Assembly (NCBI RefSeq): GCF_032062135.1
Contig: NC_092859.1
Coordinates: forward strand, 156,479,726 to 156,543,725
From: Pyxicephalus adspersus
Taxonomy: Eukaryota; Chordata; Amphibia; Anura; Pyxicephalidae
DNA length: 64,000 nucleotides
Reading direction: 5' to 3'
Positions 25,041-36,959 of the stretch are shown piece by piece. Made by a program: the position numbers and the translations under genes. The notes below the pieces were generated by a model. The model saw only the letters and a list, made by a program, of their open reading frames with translations. It was not told the origin of the DNA and searched no databases. Every line of letters begins with the position of its first letter. The first letter of the stretch is position 1.

Positions 25041-25164
25041 ATGATGCGCATGGTGTTTTCGGGGGCCCTGAGTCACTCTCTATCAATTTTGCTTGGATTC
25101 CTTCACATTGGGATACCTGGGGCAGTTTGTGAGCAGTCAGACAGAGACAGCTCTGCAATGCTGG
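25041..25164 (+). CDS. Candidate first coding exon, secreted or membrane protein (partial)
   Basis: ATG at 25041 opens a frame that begins MMRMVFSGALSHSLSILLGF, continues LHIGIPGAVCEQSDRDSSAM, and meets a donor-like site (ctgg/gtaatg) after 25164. The first 30 or so residues look like a signal peptide: a short basic start, a long hydrophobic core, then a small-residue GAVC cleavage region and a polar stretch. Past the donor the frame runs only 14 more codons to a stop, as expected if it enters an intron. The surrounding leader (24900-25040) is less AT-rich than the rest and not repeat-like. I do not recognise the protein and see no second exon in the window. It could be chance: there is no homology support, only signal peptide plus donor. 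Confidence 0.35.
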
Positions 25165-25329
25165 GTAATGAGACGTATCAAATAGTACATGGCTGCATCA
25201 ATTAAACAAGCAGGTGTTGGATGTCATTCTTCTGAAGTCATGGAACAAGCTCAGATTGGGAGCTATAACAAGTTTTCTACATATGCTACTGATGCTGCTA
25301 AAACCTGAAGCATAATAAAGCAAAAAAAA

Positions 25330-27550
25330 ATCACAATTGTGCCAAAATGACTGTCAAACTAAAAGTTGGAAGATGGAAATCTTATGTTTAAAATGCCTGG
25401 AGGGCAATATTAGGGGTTTGCTATACCAGATTATTAAGGGGCTTTTAATGGCAGAGCTTGGTAGACGTATTTTTCATATTTTTCATATATTCTTGTCATA
25501 TAAGACAGGGCAGAAACTGTCTGTGTAGTAAAAATTTCTGCTAAATAATTAAATTGATATGTTTTTATGTAAAGAGAACCTATAATGAGACATAAGTCAG
25601 AGCTGTCACTGTTGGCCACCTTCTCTGAGTATATAGTGATCCAAAAGTTTCAAAATTCAAAGATTCTCAGACCTCTATCAGGCTCAGCCGCTCAGACATG
25701 CTTCTCACTGCTACTATTCATCCATACGCAAGCAATTGGCAGTTGTGTTCATGTGATTGCAGTGTGGTTCCTGCACACACCATCAAGCTCCTGGGCACCT
25801 TCAAAGGTCCTGCTGATTCCATTGACTTGAATGGGGCAGCATGACTGTGATAGGGCCGAGTTTCCGCATGCTGTGCCCCACCCCTCCCTCACCCACACCC
25901 CCTTTACCCCAAACACACACTGACACCTCAACTTGGTTAAATGGCCCCTTGGGCCGTTTATTAAAAAATAACTTAATTAAATATTAACTCTTTAATAAAT
26001 AACTAAAGAATTAACCATAAATAACAATATAAACAAGTAATCAACAAATAATTTCCAACTTTCAAAATAATTATTAATACCTGCAAAAAAAAACATTAAT
26101 AAAACATACTTTCCTCAAAAAAACACACCCCCTGGTTACTGATCCTCGAAGGCCCCCCTATTGTAACCCCTTGCACCTAATGGGTCTGCACCACCGTGAT
26201 ATGTAATGCTCCCAGCCGCTCCTCAAGCTCAGGAACGATACCAGCAGCACTCGCAGCCCTACAACCAAACAATTTAAACACTCCCAACATCAACCTTACC
26301 GAGGGTCCCATACCATAGATGAAACCCTCACCCCCACTAAAACAGTGCAAAACAACACCTTCCTTTGAGGACCTCACCGACACACCTCAACGGGGCGGGA
26401 GGGTGGGATAAACTTTCTTCCTTCTCGCCGTCATGCTGAAAAAACACCCCCCTTTTCACTCTTCTCATTCCTCCCCCCTGTACGTCACTTCCTGGCATAC
26501 TAATTCAGCAACCCCCCCAGTTATGGTTAGAAGGCTGGAGATGACCGGTAATCCCTTGTTGTATAGCCAACTGCAACACAACCGCACTCCACTGATAATA
26601 AATGCAGATGTTTGTGATACTCTGTGCATATAGGGGCACCCAGGAGTAGCTAACTATACAGTTATAGACTGCATGTCGGAAAGAGGACCATCACAGGACC
26701 AGAATTTTATTTGTTATTTGGATATGGGCAAATTAAATCTGTCCCAAATAAATCCCCCTGAACTTCTAATTGTCAGGTGCAAGATCTATTAGAACCAAAG
26801 ATGTCTGTTGTATGAGCTAACTTCAGTTAGCTTGTTTTATGTATTGTTCAGCCTGACATTACCCAAACAACTACCCTATGACCTCCACTAACCAAGGCAA
26901 CATACGGTAGATAAAAAAAATATTGCAAGAAAAACACAGAATCCAGTTTATTATTTATTAACAGACCCTTCGTCTTCTCACAATGATCTCCTACTAAAGC
27001 TGTCTGGCAAAGTTTTTATCCATAATGTACAAAGGAAAGACAGAGAGGTAAAAGTATGTTCTCAGTACAGGAGCTCTTCCTCTCTCCATTATCCCAGCAG
27101 GAGCTCAGGATGGGAATTTTCTAAATTTACACTCACAATATAGATGGAAAAAGGTCTACACTCTCCCAATTCACATCTCTTGTACCAAAGAAAAATGTAC
27201 TTTGTTTTTTATTCAACAGGAGTGACAGTTACGTGCTATTCTGGTACAACTGAAAAGTTCACATTAAAACAGAAGAATAGGTAAAAGGTACTTTTTCAAA
27301 GCAAGTAGTACTTTTGTATGTTTTATATATGTATTGTACATGTTACCGGGTCTATTTTAAAATACTTTAACCCAAAATCTACTGAACATTTATTCATTTC
27401 TTATTTTGGAATCACTTTTTCCCTTTTTTCATGTTTTTTTTTCAATTAGATTCAATATTGAATTTTTGCGTAAAAATAGGGTGAATCTTGGGTGTGGACA
27501 TTTAAAATTAGATCCCTATGCATAGTATAAATCAAAAATAAGACCTTCAC
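25330..27550. other. Non-coding stretch with C-rich strand at 25850-26530
   Basis: No gene recognised. 25850-26530 has a marked strand asymmetry: many C runs on the plus strand, interrupted by a very AT-rich block (25950-26110). This may be an old, unclassified repeat. Confidence 0.35.
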
Positions 27551-27554
27551 TGCA

Positions 27555-28235
27555 AGGTTTGTGAAAATGTGGAATCGGCTCTCTCAGGAAGTGGTTTCAG
27601 CAACTACTATAGCACGGGCAGTATGGTGGGCAGCATGGTGGTTCAGGGGTTAGCACTCCGGCCTTTGCAGCACTAGGTCCCAGGTTCTATCCCCAGCCAG
27701 GACATTATCTGCATGGAGTTTGCAGGTTCTCCCTGTGTCTGTGTGGGTTTCCTCCCACATCCCAAAAACATGCAGTTAGGTTCATTGGCTTCTCCCTAAC
27801 AATTGACCTTAGACTACAATAATCACATATGACTATGGTAGGGACATTAGATTGTGAGCTCCTTTGAGGGACAGTTAGTGACACGCCTATGGACTTTGTA
27901 CAGCGCTGCGTAATATGATGGCGCTATATAAATACTGTGTAGTAATAATACTATACATTGCTTTAGGAAAAAGCTGAATATAACTGGTGATTAAGGCTTT
28001 AAAGTAAAGATAACAGAGACTGTTGATCCAGGGAACTTATGATTGCCTCATGGAATCAGGAAGGAATTTTTTTCCCCTGTTGAAGCGAATTGTACCAGGG
28101 TTTTTTTGCCTTCCTCTGGACCAACTATGTCTTATAGGGTTTTATATCTGGGATATGTTTATTTCCCTAGTGGTTGAACTTGATGGACTTATGTCTTTTT
28201 TCAACCTCACCTACTATATAACTATGTAATGAACA
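27555..28235 (+). repeat. Repeat family G, split by a V-SINE
   Basis: The left part (gtttgtgaaaatgtggaatc) and the right part (gactgttgatccagggaact to the TTTTTTCAACCT...ACTATGTAA end) belong to one widespread repeat. A related, more decayed copy lies at 57440-57740 in the same order and without the SINE. The SINE at 27612-27949 interrupts this copy. Confidence 0.65.
27612..27949 (+). mobile_element. V-SINE-type tRNA-derived SINE, nearly complete
   Basis: The 5' head has a pol III A-box-like word (TGGTTCAGGGG near 27638) and a B-box-like word (GGTTCTATCC near 27683). The central domain gagtttgcaggttctccctg, followed by gtgtgggtttcctcccacat, is the conserved core of the V-SINE superfamily. 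The 3' tail ends in atggcgctatataaatactg plus an (AAT)-like run. ACTATA flanks it at 27606-27611 and 27950-27955, a probable target-site duplication. It is the best-preserved copy in the window. Related copies: 46011-46305 (+), 36704-36950 (-), 4549-4645 (-). Confidence 0.85.
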
Positions 28236-28239
28236 AAAA

Positions 28240-30830
28240 TGTACAAAATAATGTTATGGACAAATTATGTCTTCACTTTCTCACAGCAGCTTGGCATTTT
28301 TTTACCTGTTATCTAGGCAAGATATAACTGTAAAAAGTGCTGTTTTTACACCCAAGCATGACATGATAGCACTCCCATTTTTAGAGTTATGTCATAGAGA
28401 GTAATAGATGGCTGTTTCAATCCTTCTACTGACAGGCAAAGGGGATCACTTGGGGCACGGAATTTAGGCAATGCCTGGTCTTCATCAGAGAACCCCAAAA
28501 GGGGTGATGGGCTGGTAATCACTGGGCTTTTGCTGCGAGTTGCCACCAGGTTGCGGCCCTCAGTGTCACCCCACCAGAAGGTGGACCAGAGGAGGTAGGA
28601 TTCTTTGTAGAGAAAGGCTCATCAGTATTCAGGTGGATGGAGAGGCAGCTGATAAGACGGCATTGGTAACCATGCATGGGGTCAGCAGGTAAACGCTAAG
28701 TAGCTGTTACAGCAGGAAGCACATACAATGCTGATCACAGCAGAGACTGGGGTGGGATCTGGATGGACAGACTACAGGAGGCTGCTTTGGAATCCTCCAA
28801 GCAAGGTACCAATGGTAACTTTTAGATATATTTGCCAACATATGCCAACAAGACAGACTGTGGAGCCTGAGCCCACACTTGAAGTAAAAAAATAGGGGTT
28901 GCCTAGAAAATTTGACCATCTTGATGCTAGTACATAAATAAAGATATGTTACGAGGGACTGCTGTGTTACAGAAATTGCCTCCTTTGAGGTTGCTATATG
29001 GATAACAATGTCATTTTAGTGCCATTGCCATATGAAAAGGACAAGGATGTTAGGGATATTGTTATTCTAATGACACTGTGATGTGATAGACATTAGGCTG
29101 ATTGTTGGGGAAATGTTTGACCAGACTACATTTTCTTAACACAACATTCATTGACTCATAGGTCATACAATGCTACAAGGCCACACTATAAAATAGAACC
29201 ATTTTTATAGAATTGAATTTAGAGGAGAAAAATTACATATCAGATAAAATGCACTGAAAACTTTATTATGGTCTACAATTCCATAAATGATTAAAACCGA
29301 CAAGTAATACCTAGAAGCAAAAATAGCAACATGTTGAACTTTTGAACTTTAGGAAAGTTACTTCTATTTAAACACTGTTAGGAGATGCTTATCTGGCTGA
29401 ACATTCCATGCTGTGCTCCACTGCAGTATCATGCTCGTTTCGTGTTGCTTTCAGCGGCTCGGCATCCCCAGCACATGCTTAGAGGCTCTGCACAGCTGAA
29501 GGGGATTTTAGGAGCAGATTAGTCCCGGGCTTCATCCTGCCTTCCTATTGGCTGCTAGGAGGTTATAGCCTTTCTGCTAATAGTCACCAATGCCTTCTGT
29601 AACGTTAAGCTGGGCTGACCTGCTACTGGTGTGTTTTTCTCTTGCATTTACTGTTGCTGTCTCTGCCTGTTTCCTGACCATGAGATTGTAGCTGCTTGTA
29701 TAGAGCTTTGCCTTTGACCCCGAATATGTTCTGTCCTATCCCTTGGATACCTTGTTGGGTGGACTGACTACTTGTGTATGACCTCTGGCTCTGAATTCTG
29801 GAGTTGCCTCTGCTGAACTCTCCAGTATTGCCTTATCTGTAGGCTCCTGGTCAGCCCTTCCCCAGATTTCATCCTTTGTGCACAGAAGTCCAAGGGACAA
29901 CCCTGTGCTGGGACGGTGTAAATTCTCTCTAAGAGAAAACTCTAATCTCCAGAAGCTTTTATTTGACTTTAAAGGATTACTCCACATAGAATATACAGTA
30001 TAAGGCATCTAGTAAATCTTGCAAGCACAGGGCTCCTTTGATCGCTAATGACCCCGAGCTGCTCACACTCCCACGGCACTGTAATTATGGTCTCAGATCT
30101 CAGCAATAACGCCCATTCACAAATTGCAGCTCAGACAAAATAAGGCAAAATGCTTGTGCCATTTGTTGTACAGTTTGGCCCATATCCATTCAGGTTTATG
30201 AATGTATGGAGCCACTTTCACACATAAATACCCTACTCCAGAGTAATGATCAATGTTCCGCTTTTTGTGCTATTCACTATAAATTATCCCCTTATTCTAA
30301 ACTGGCCATTTTGATCCTGACATTATATTTTCTTTCTTTTTTGTTTGCTCTTCGGTATGGCAGGCATAGGACTGACAAATGTCCGGCTGTCATGTCTATA
30401 CCTTGGAAAATATAAATGTACAGATACAGCACATTACAAACGACCTGGTCTTTGTGATAGGTTACATAACAGCATCTTGAAGCACATATATCTCAGCTTT
30501 AGGCACGGGGAAAAGTAAGTAATTTCAGGCTTCTCCCTAATGCTTAGACTACAATGGCTCACTATAATTTGTGGTGAGGTTTGATTGTCAATGATGAAGG
30601 ACATTTCTAACACACATAGAACAAATATTGCCGGGGCCATGGGACCGTTTTCTCCTCCTGCAGGATTGGACTATATTGACTTTACTTCTACAGTGCAAAA
30701 GATCCGTGTACAGACTAGCAACCTATTTTGTTTTTGCATTAAAATATCCAAAATTTTTATTTTCCCGAACACTCGGAACACTTTAAATTATGGACAGTTT
30801 TTGCATTATATGCATTTCATAGTGTTTTTA
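28240..30830. other. Non-coding stretch, nothing firm
   Basis: No coding exon or named repeat recognised. 29590-29900 is pyrimidine-rich with TGACC words. The short word ttgtgcacagaagtcc near 29877 occurs inverted in the tandem unit at 62236 and 63175, hinting at a shared old repeat. Confidence 0.35.
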
Positions 30831-31685
30831 TTCCCTAAGGAACTCACGAGACCATGCATGCCTGAAAAAATGACATTGACCTGGCAACAGAAATGGCTTC
30901 AAACTAAATTTTGCTCATACCCAAGAGGCCAACTATAAATTGGTGCATGGTGCCAAGCAGACTGGCTAGCTTTTTGCCTGGATACCAATCTTTTTGTTGC
31001 CTACATCCAATACCCTCATGCACTCCTGGTGGGATTGCCCACTGGTCTTTCCTCTCTGGTCCAAAGTATTCAACTGAATACTCTGGACAAGAGAAGTCCA
31101 AAGTATTCTGAATGAAAGTATTCAGAATTTTCTATTGCATAGATCAATCTTTAGGGAACCTTCAATGGCCACCTTTAATTTTAAGACTGTTTTTCCTATT
31201 TCCAGCACATTCTCATGCTCCCAAACTATAACAAAAACTTTTAAATCTCCTACACTTTGCTTTGGGAGGTGAAGAATAGTGTGGGATTCCCCAACAGCTG
31301 GATAACAGAGCCGAATTTGATATCATCTGGTCCCTTGGATTACCTACCATCTTCATTGGACCTTACTAATTGATGGGTTTGTCACATTTGGGAGTTCGGC
31401 CACCTCATGCTTGGTCAACCTTATTCCTTTCAACTCCTTCTCTCACTCCTCATCTCCTCTTTTTTTAAATCTAAGTCCTGTTTCATAACCATAGAGGTTG
31501 ATTTATATTTCCAGAGGACGCAAAACACTTTTGTCTTGCTTTTTCGTTAGGTGTACCAACTAATGACTAAATTGCTCTTTCTTTAGGTGTAACCACTAAT
31601 GACTAAATATGTACACATTGAGCTCTGTACCTATCTTCTTTTTGTAATTTTTAAAACATTTCTAATAAAAAATTTGCAAACAATA
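30830..31685 (+). mobile_element. L1-clade LINE 3' remnant
   Basis: Near 31018 the frame MHSWWDCPLVFPLWSKVFN matches the C-terminal L1 motif GTLLHIWWSCPxxxxFWxKVF. Upstream and downstream frames are broken. About 600 bp downstream, a taataaaaaa signal at 31660-31672 closes the element. A short internal duplication (ttaggtgtaccaactaatga at 31549 and a similar stretch at 31585) is a private change. Confidence 0.65.
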
Positions 31686-31689
31686 AGAA

Positions 31690-32680
31690 ACTGATAAGGA
31701 AAAACAATACCTCTGTCCATGGTGAGATGATCTAGAGGGTTTATTTAGAATAGGTGTTACAAAGTAAAAGATTAATAGACAGAGCAAAGCACACATGTGT
31801 GGTGACCCAATGGCATGATCAGAAGGTCTGACTACCAGCCCCGAGCGAGGACCATTTAAGCTGAAATACTGAACAGATACCAAGTGGGCTGCCAAAAACG
31901 TATTTTGTTCTCGTTACATTACATCAACATCGTAGAATCATATGACATTATCATTCCTACTATTATCTCAACTGACTTCGCCATGGCTGGATGATAACAG
32001 CCACCATCACAAACACAAATTCCAAGAATATCTAAAACAGACACTGGCAGTACCAGCGTCCCCCCCCCAAAACCACTCTAATAAGAGAACCAGTCATCCA
32101 TTAGCTAAAGCATATAATCAACCCAAATCAAAAGTAAAATCAATAGAATATATATGATATTGTATTTTCCTAATGAAAATAAATAAATTATTCACATTGA
32201 AATTATTGCATTTCGGGGACATCTTCTTTATGAAGAGTACCAAATCTAAACATTACATTCAAGTCTGTTTCAATTTGACTTCATTCTCCATTTATGTCTA
32301 CCTATTCTTGCTTTTACCCTATTCTAAGGTTTGGTGAAATTGGTTTCTGCAACAATGGATTCAGAGAACATCAAAGTTCACCCATTATGAGTCATGTAAT
32401 ACAAGGCTGTTATTGCACATCGCCATGTGCTAATCCAAGCTGTCTGGCTTTTTGTAGGGCTTAAAGCAAATGTATAGCTAAAAATAAGTATATAAGTATA
32501 TATGTATAAAAAAACATTGCAATTAGGCAAGACATTTATTCCAGAATGAACAGAAAGGTGCCTTCTGAAAGGTTCCTTGATGGCTTCTCTCCATTGCACC
32601 AGTCACTAGTAATTTGTTGACTATGCCGACAGTTCTTTTCCTGCATCATCTTGTCATTAATGACAGAAGGTCACTGGGGT
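31690..32680. other. Non-coding stretch, nothing recognised
   Basis: No gene or repeat copy seen. A C run occurs at 32062-32069. Confidence 0.35.
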
Positions 32681-33655
32681 TCCCATCAAAGTTGTGCTCT
32701 ACGGGTACATCCTTGATCCAAAACTGGTGCAGAACCATAATGGATTGTTATTCTTTCAGATCAAACTAGTGTTGGAGATGTCAAAATGGAGAGGATGCAC
32801 TGCTACATATTTATGGTCTGCCATATGTTAAGAGATTTTTGGACCCTAGTATGCAAATTTATCCCTGGCCATCCGATCCTCTTCCCCTAGTAATTAATCT
32901 TAACTCACTCTCAATTAAGATGTATAAAAAGTCTCCCTTGATTAACTTGGTCAATGCTGCTGAAGCATGTATTTCTCCTCTTTGGAAATGATGCTGAAAG
33001 GAAAGTCATCTCAATGTAAGAGGATATTGAATGGTCCACTTTTAAATGTTCTTCTGTGTTTTTAAATCAACAGAGGTCTCTACTGACGTTCCCAAGACCC
33101 AATATTGGCCTTAATTTATGAAAACTCTCCAAGACTGGAGAGGAAACACCTTGCATCAGTCACGCTGGGTGATCCAGCAAACCTGAAATGGATTTCCTAA
33201 AAGTAATTTGCTATTTGTTAGCAAATGTTTTCAATTCTTGACTAGATCCAGTCTGGGTTTGCTGGATCACCCAGCTTCACTGATGAAAGTATATTCTCTA
33301 CAGCCTTGGAGAGCTTTAATAAATCAGGCCCATTTAGTCTAGATGTGTCCTTAGTCTATTGTAAAGTTCATATAGTAGTGTCTATATTCCCTGAGTTATG
33401 CCCCCACCCTTGGGAAACACCTCAACCATTTTCCTTTCTTCATTCCCTCTGTACCTTGTTGTTAAAAGATAATGAAAAATATAAAGGATAGTGAAACTGG
33501 TGCCTGTTCACAATAATTCATTAAAGTTCAATGCGTATTCAGTTTCCTTAGGTATTACTGTTTTATGATGCAGATAATTGTGAGTTTTTGCATATGCTGG
33601 ATTGATGTGTTTTTTGTACTGATATTTTCTTCTTAATAAATAAAGATTTTAAAAG
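32680..33655 (+). mobile_element. L1-clade LINE 3' remnant, interrupted by a MITE
   Basis: Near 32780-32850 the frame reads VGDVKMERMHCYIFMVCHML followed by RDFWTLVCKFIPG. This is a decayed form of the L1 block CWRC...GTxLHIFWxCPxxxxFW. The 3' untranslated part resumes after the foldback MITE at 33112-33336 and ends in AATAAATAAAG at 33636-33646 with an A-rich end. The MITE must be younger than this L1 copy. Confidence 0.65.
33112..33336. repeat. Foldback MITE, family F (nested in L1)
   Basis: The left arm carries ctgggtgatccagcaaacct and the right arm aggtttgctggatcacccag in its local form. The termini are ggccttaatttatgaaaact and gagctttaataaatcaggcc. The two arms fold on each other around a short AT-rich centre. 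Confidence 0.8.
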
Positions 33656-34915
33656 AACAATAGCGGCCAACAATGAAAAGTAAATTATTAGTTTCAGTTT
33701 TTTCATTTGTGAAGTTTTGTTACATTAGTTATTTGTTGTGTGGCCCTGATCCTTACTAGTGTTGTTCCCCAGTCCCTGCCATTTAATTTTAGGTTCACAG
33801 GCATAGTCCAGTGGTTGTCACCCTTTGGAAATCCCCCCTGACCAATGTCACGAGAACACCCATGGAGTGAATGAATGTTACAGGAATTTGCTGTAAAAAG
33901 CTGTAGGAGATCAGAAGTACAAAGAAACCACAAAGGATAAAAAAGGGCCACATGTAACTTGCCGAGGGGTATGAGTAAAAAGTATTTTTCCCTCCTGCCC
34001 AAAGTAGAGTCTGTGGTGTCTTTGTAATAAAATGAATATGGATCACATAGTGGGCAAGCCTGATGATGCAGTTCCCTTGGTTTTTCATCCAGAGAGCAAC
34101 AAATTTTAATCACAGGGGGGGTTTACACATGCATTGGATTTCTGTATGTATCCAGAGCATTCTGAGTACAAAGCCTAAAAACAAACTTAAAATCCGTTTT
34201 TTGTTCTTGTTTCTTTATAACAAGTCTCTGCTTTCACCTGCATTGCTGCATATAGCTACTTTATACCTGCCCTCCATTGTGGAAATCAGGCCTGCCTAGC
34301 AAATTGCACATATTCTGCTGGGAATGAGATTTACAGTTTTATCTGGTAACCCCAATACAAGGGAATAGAAACACAGAACAGTGTACACATACAGAAACAT
34401 AAATCACTGCTGGCCTCATCAAAATATTTCCAATGACTATTCTGCAATGGAAATAAGAGAACACATTAAAAGATCATGAATTACAACTTTTGTGACAAAT
34501 TATTTTTCTAAGTTTGAATTAGAATTTCAGGAATGAGAAAGTATGAGGAGATCTGTATTTGGTTAATACAGCAGTCATTGTTATTGGCTTCTATGAAGAT
34601 GAGGGGGTAACCATTCACAAGGGTAGATGGGATTGAGTACAGCTCTGGGTGGTCCTTCTCCATCTATACTGATTGGCCTGATTGGTCATATAATGATTGG
34701 TTTGGCTTCCAGTATCACCCTCATTCCTCTTCTGCCTAAATTTGCTTCTCAGGTTCTTGCTATCTCCACATTCATGTCCTTTTGCTTTGGACAGTAGACA
34801 AAATTGGTCATTCCACCACACGCTTTAACCTTCCCACCTTACCTAACAATACGCATTGTTCGGAAACCAAAAACTGCCTTCAGACATGTTAAGTTGGTGA
34901 GGTGTAGCATGTCTA
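33656..34915. other. Non-coding stretch, nothing recognised
   Basis: A 136-codon minus-strand frame (33703-34113) overlaps an alternative frame of similar length. Neither has recognisable motifs, so I treat both as chance. Confidence 0.35.
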
Positions 34916-35452
34916 TTCAATTTCTAGGAAAAGGGTAAGGGAAAAGACTTTTAATCAGCATTGGTGATAAATAAAAAGGTTTTAATGTATAATCTTTGTA
35001 GCCCTATTACTAACATAGACCTACTGTGCTAAGTTCATTCAAAGAAGTGATATAGTTAAATATAATTAATAAAGTAGCTTGTTATAATACCGTGTTTACA
35101 GTCTCACATGGATAATAACATTATGTGGTTGTCTTAATAATAACGAAAAAGGAAAAGATTATTATTAACAGTATCTTGATCTCAATCATCCCCTGAAGAT
35201 GCCTAGGGTTGAAACGCGTCGGGCACTTGAGACAACCACATAGTGTTATTATCCGTGTGAGACTGTAAATAGGGTTATAACAAGCTACTCTATTATATTC
35301 TGTTCTGCTAAACCATTCTTTTGAATGTTCTTAGCACAGTAGATCTATGTTAGTAACAGGGCTACAAAGATTATACATTAAACCTTTTTTATTTATCACC
35401 CATGCCGATTAAAAGCCTGTCTTTTCCCTTACCCCTTCACTAAAAATTGAAC
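34916..35452. repeat. Long imperfect palindrome with hammerhead-like motif at its centre
   Basis: The left arm (34916-35132) and right arm (35231-35452) are inverted copies over more than 200 bp. Examples are tgtataatctttgtagccct against agggctacaaagattataca, and acagtctcacatggataata against tattatccgtgtgagactgt. The roughly 100-bp centre holds motif copy 3. No terminal duplication is resolved, so the element superfamily is unknown. Confidence 0.8.
35180..35233 (+). ncRNA. Hammerhead-like hairpin motif, copy 3
   Basis: Core 35192-35224: CCTGAAGATGCC, loop, then GTTGAAACGCGTCGGGC. This is the closest copy to a hammerhead 3' core: GAAA, palindromic ACGCGT, then C as the cleavage nucleotide (GTC), then GGG, which pairs with the CCC before CTGA. 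Outside, TCTCAA pairs with TTGAGA. Stem II is weak (three pairs at best). Confidence 0.5.
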
Positions 35453-35683
35453 TACCTTAAACCAGGCTATGCATAAAATACATGTCCATGTGAGATAGAC
35501 GACCCCTTCCGAAATCTATTTCTCTCAGTTCTGGTAGCATGTCCATTGATATTTCGAATTGACACACTTACTACCCCCTGTCATCTCCACCTTAAAAACA
35601 TCTCAAACATTTGCTTCTTCCTTACTCACTAAATATAACCTAATTATATTACTGTAACACCCATCTACTGGTGAACCAGATGG

Positions 35684-35764
35684 CCAGTCTGTCTTGGGCA
35701 TGGGCCAGTCTGTCTTGGGCGTGGGCCAGTCTGTCTTGGGTGTGGGCCAGTCTGTCTTGGGCGA
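35684..35764. repeat. 21-bp minisatellite, four units
   Basis: The unit is ccagtctgtcttgggcgtgg plus one g, repeated four times with single changes. As 21 is a multiple of three, both strands stay open through it (SLSWAWA on plus, PTPKTDW on minus). This explains the reading frames here without any gene. Confidence 0.9.
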
Positions 35765-36320
35765 GCAGATATCATTCACATCTTCTCTCATTTTGGTTGA
35801 CCCTCTCAGTCAGTTCCTGCCCTGGCAGCCCATCAGACAAAGGGATTCCATTTAAGATTCTAACTCTTACAAAACTATCCTCAGTCTGGCTCCCTCTTAC
35901 ATACCCGAATGTATCTACAGATATTATTGTAAACCTATGCTATGCAAATAAAATCTTCCCTCATCCTCTGCAATTACACCAACTGATTCCAGAATTCTGT
36001 TGGTTTTTGCTTTTTTCTGCTCTAACTCCACAATTTGTTCAGCTTTCATCCACCCTTTTCTATTTCTTGACTATTGGTTCTTCAATTTAACCCAAGAAAA
36101 ATCACACAGTCTGTGTGAAACAGATTATAAGTGAAGCTGCAATTCTGGTGAAGCACCAATATATGGGACTTTTCAAGCCAATAGAAACAAAATATTTATA
36201 TAATAACACTTACATTATTAAATACTATTAAAATTTTCCTAAATAAAAATACATTGATAAAATCATTCATGGCATAATGGACACTCCTTTCAGGGCTTTC
36301 CTTTGGGGTAAGACCAATTT

Positions 36321-36357
36321 TCTATGTGTTTCGCAGACAAAAATCTGCTTCATCGGG
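36321..36357 (-). ncRNA. Hammerhead-like hairpin motif, copy 4
   Basis: Minus strand: CCCGATGAAGCAGA, loop, TCTGCGAAACACATAGA. It has the best stem II of the set (GCAGA/TCTGC, five pairs), a GATGA box with one change (CTGA to CCGA), and an intact GAAA. The ACGCGT position is changed to ACACAT. Confidence 0.42.
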
Positions 36358-36703
36358 AAAAAAGGAGATCTATGATCACAAAAATACACATAATAAATAC
36401 TCAAAAAACATAATTTTGCTGATTACCAAATCATATATACCAAAACAAATTTACCACTCACATCTAGGTAAGTATGGACGTACCTGGAATAAACAGATAT
36501 GTGGCACACAGCTCACACAGAATGGTGAGGATTGGATAGGACAGCGACAGTATGGAATATTTCCAAAGATTATAAGTGGCCACATCAGGCTTTTATTCAA
36601 CGACCATGAAACAGTCACAAAACCAAATAACATCATACATAATACATACATAATACAACATAAAAATGTATTGCCTTATATAGAAATATGAAAAGGGATT
36701 ATT

Positions 36704-36950
36704 ATTACATAGTATTTATATAGCGCCGACATGTTATGCAGCTCTGTACAAAGCCCATAGTCATGTAATTAGCTGTCCCTCAAAGGGGCTCACAATCTAA
36801 TATCCCAACCATAGTCATATGTCGTCATCACAGTCTAAGGACAATTTTTTGGTGGGAAGCCAATTAACCTAACAACATGTCTTTTGAATGTGGAAGGGTA
36901 TGGAAAGGAACCTGGGACCCAGCGCTTCAAAGGCCAGAGTGCTAACTTCT
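36704..36950 (-). mobile_element. V-SINE (antisense, head truncated)
   Basis: Reverse complement carries gcactctggcctttgaagcg, ctgggtcccaggttc, a shortened central domain (catgttgttaggttaattgg), gagcccctttgagggacagc and the tatataaatact tail. It is more diverged than the 27.6-kb copy, and part of the central core is deleted. Confidence 0.78.
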
Positions 36951-36959
36951 GAGATGGAA

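Noticed and set aside
12621..30008. A shared CT-rich repeat family at 13020-13600, 19900-20150 and 29590-29900
   Set aside because: Similar word use (TTGACC, CCTG) but no convincing alignment between the three by eye.
33703..34113. 136-codon minus-strand frame
   Set aside because: It competes with an overlapping frame of 97 codons, and its composition and lack of motifs fit chance in moderately GC-containing DNA.
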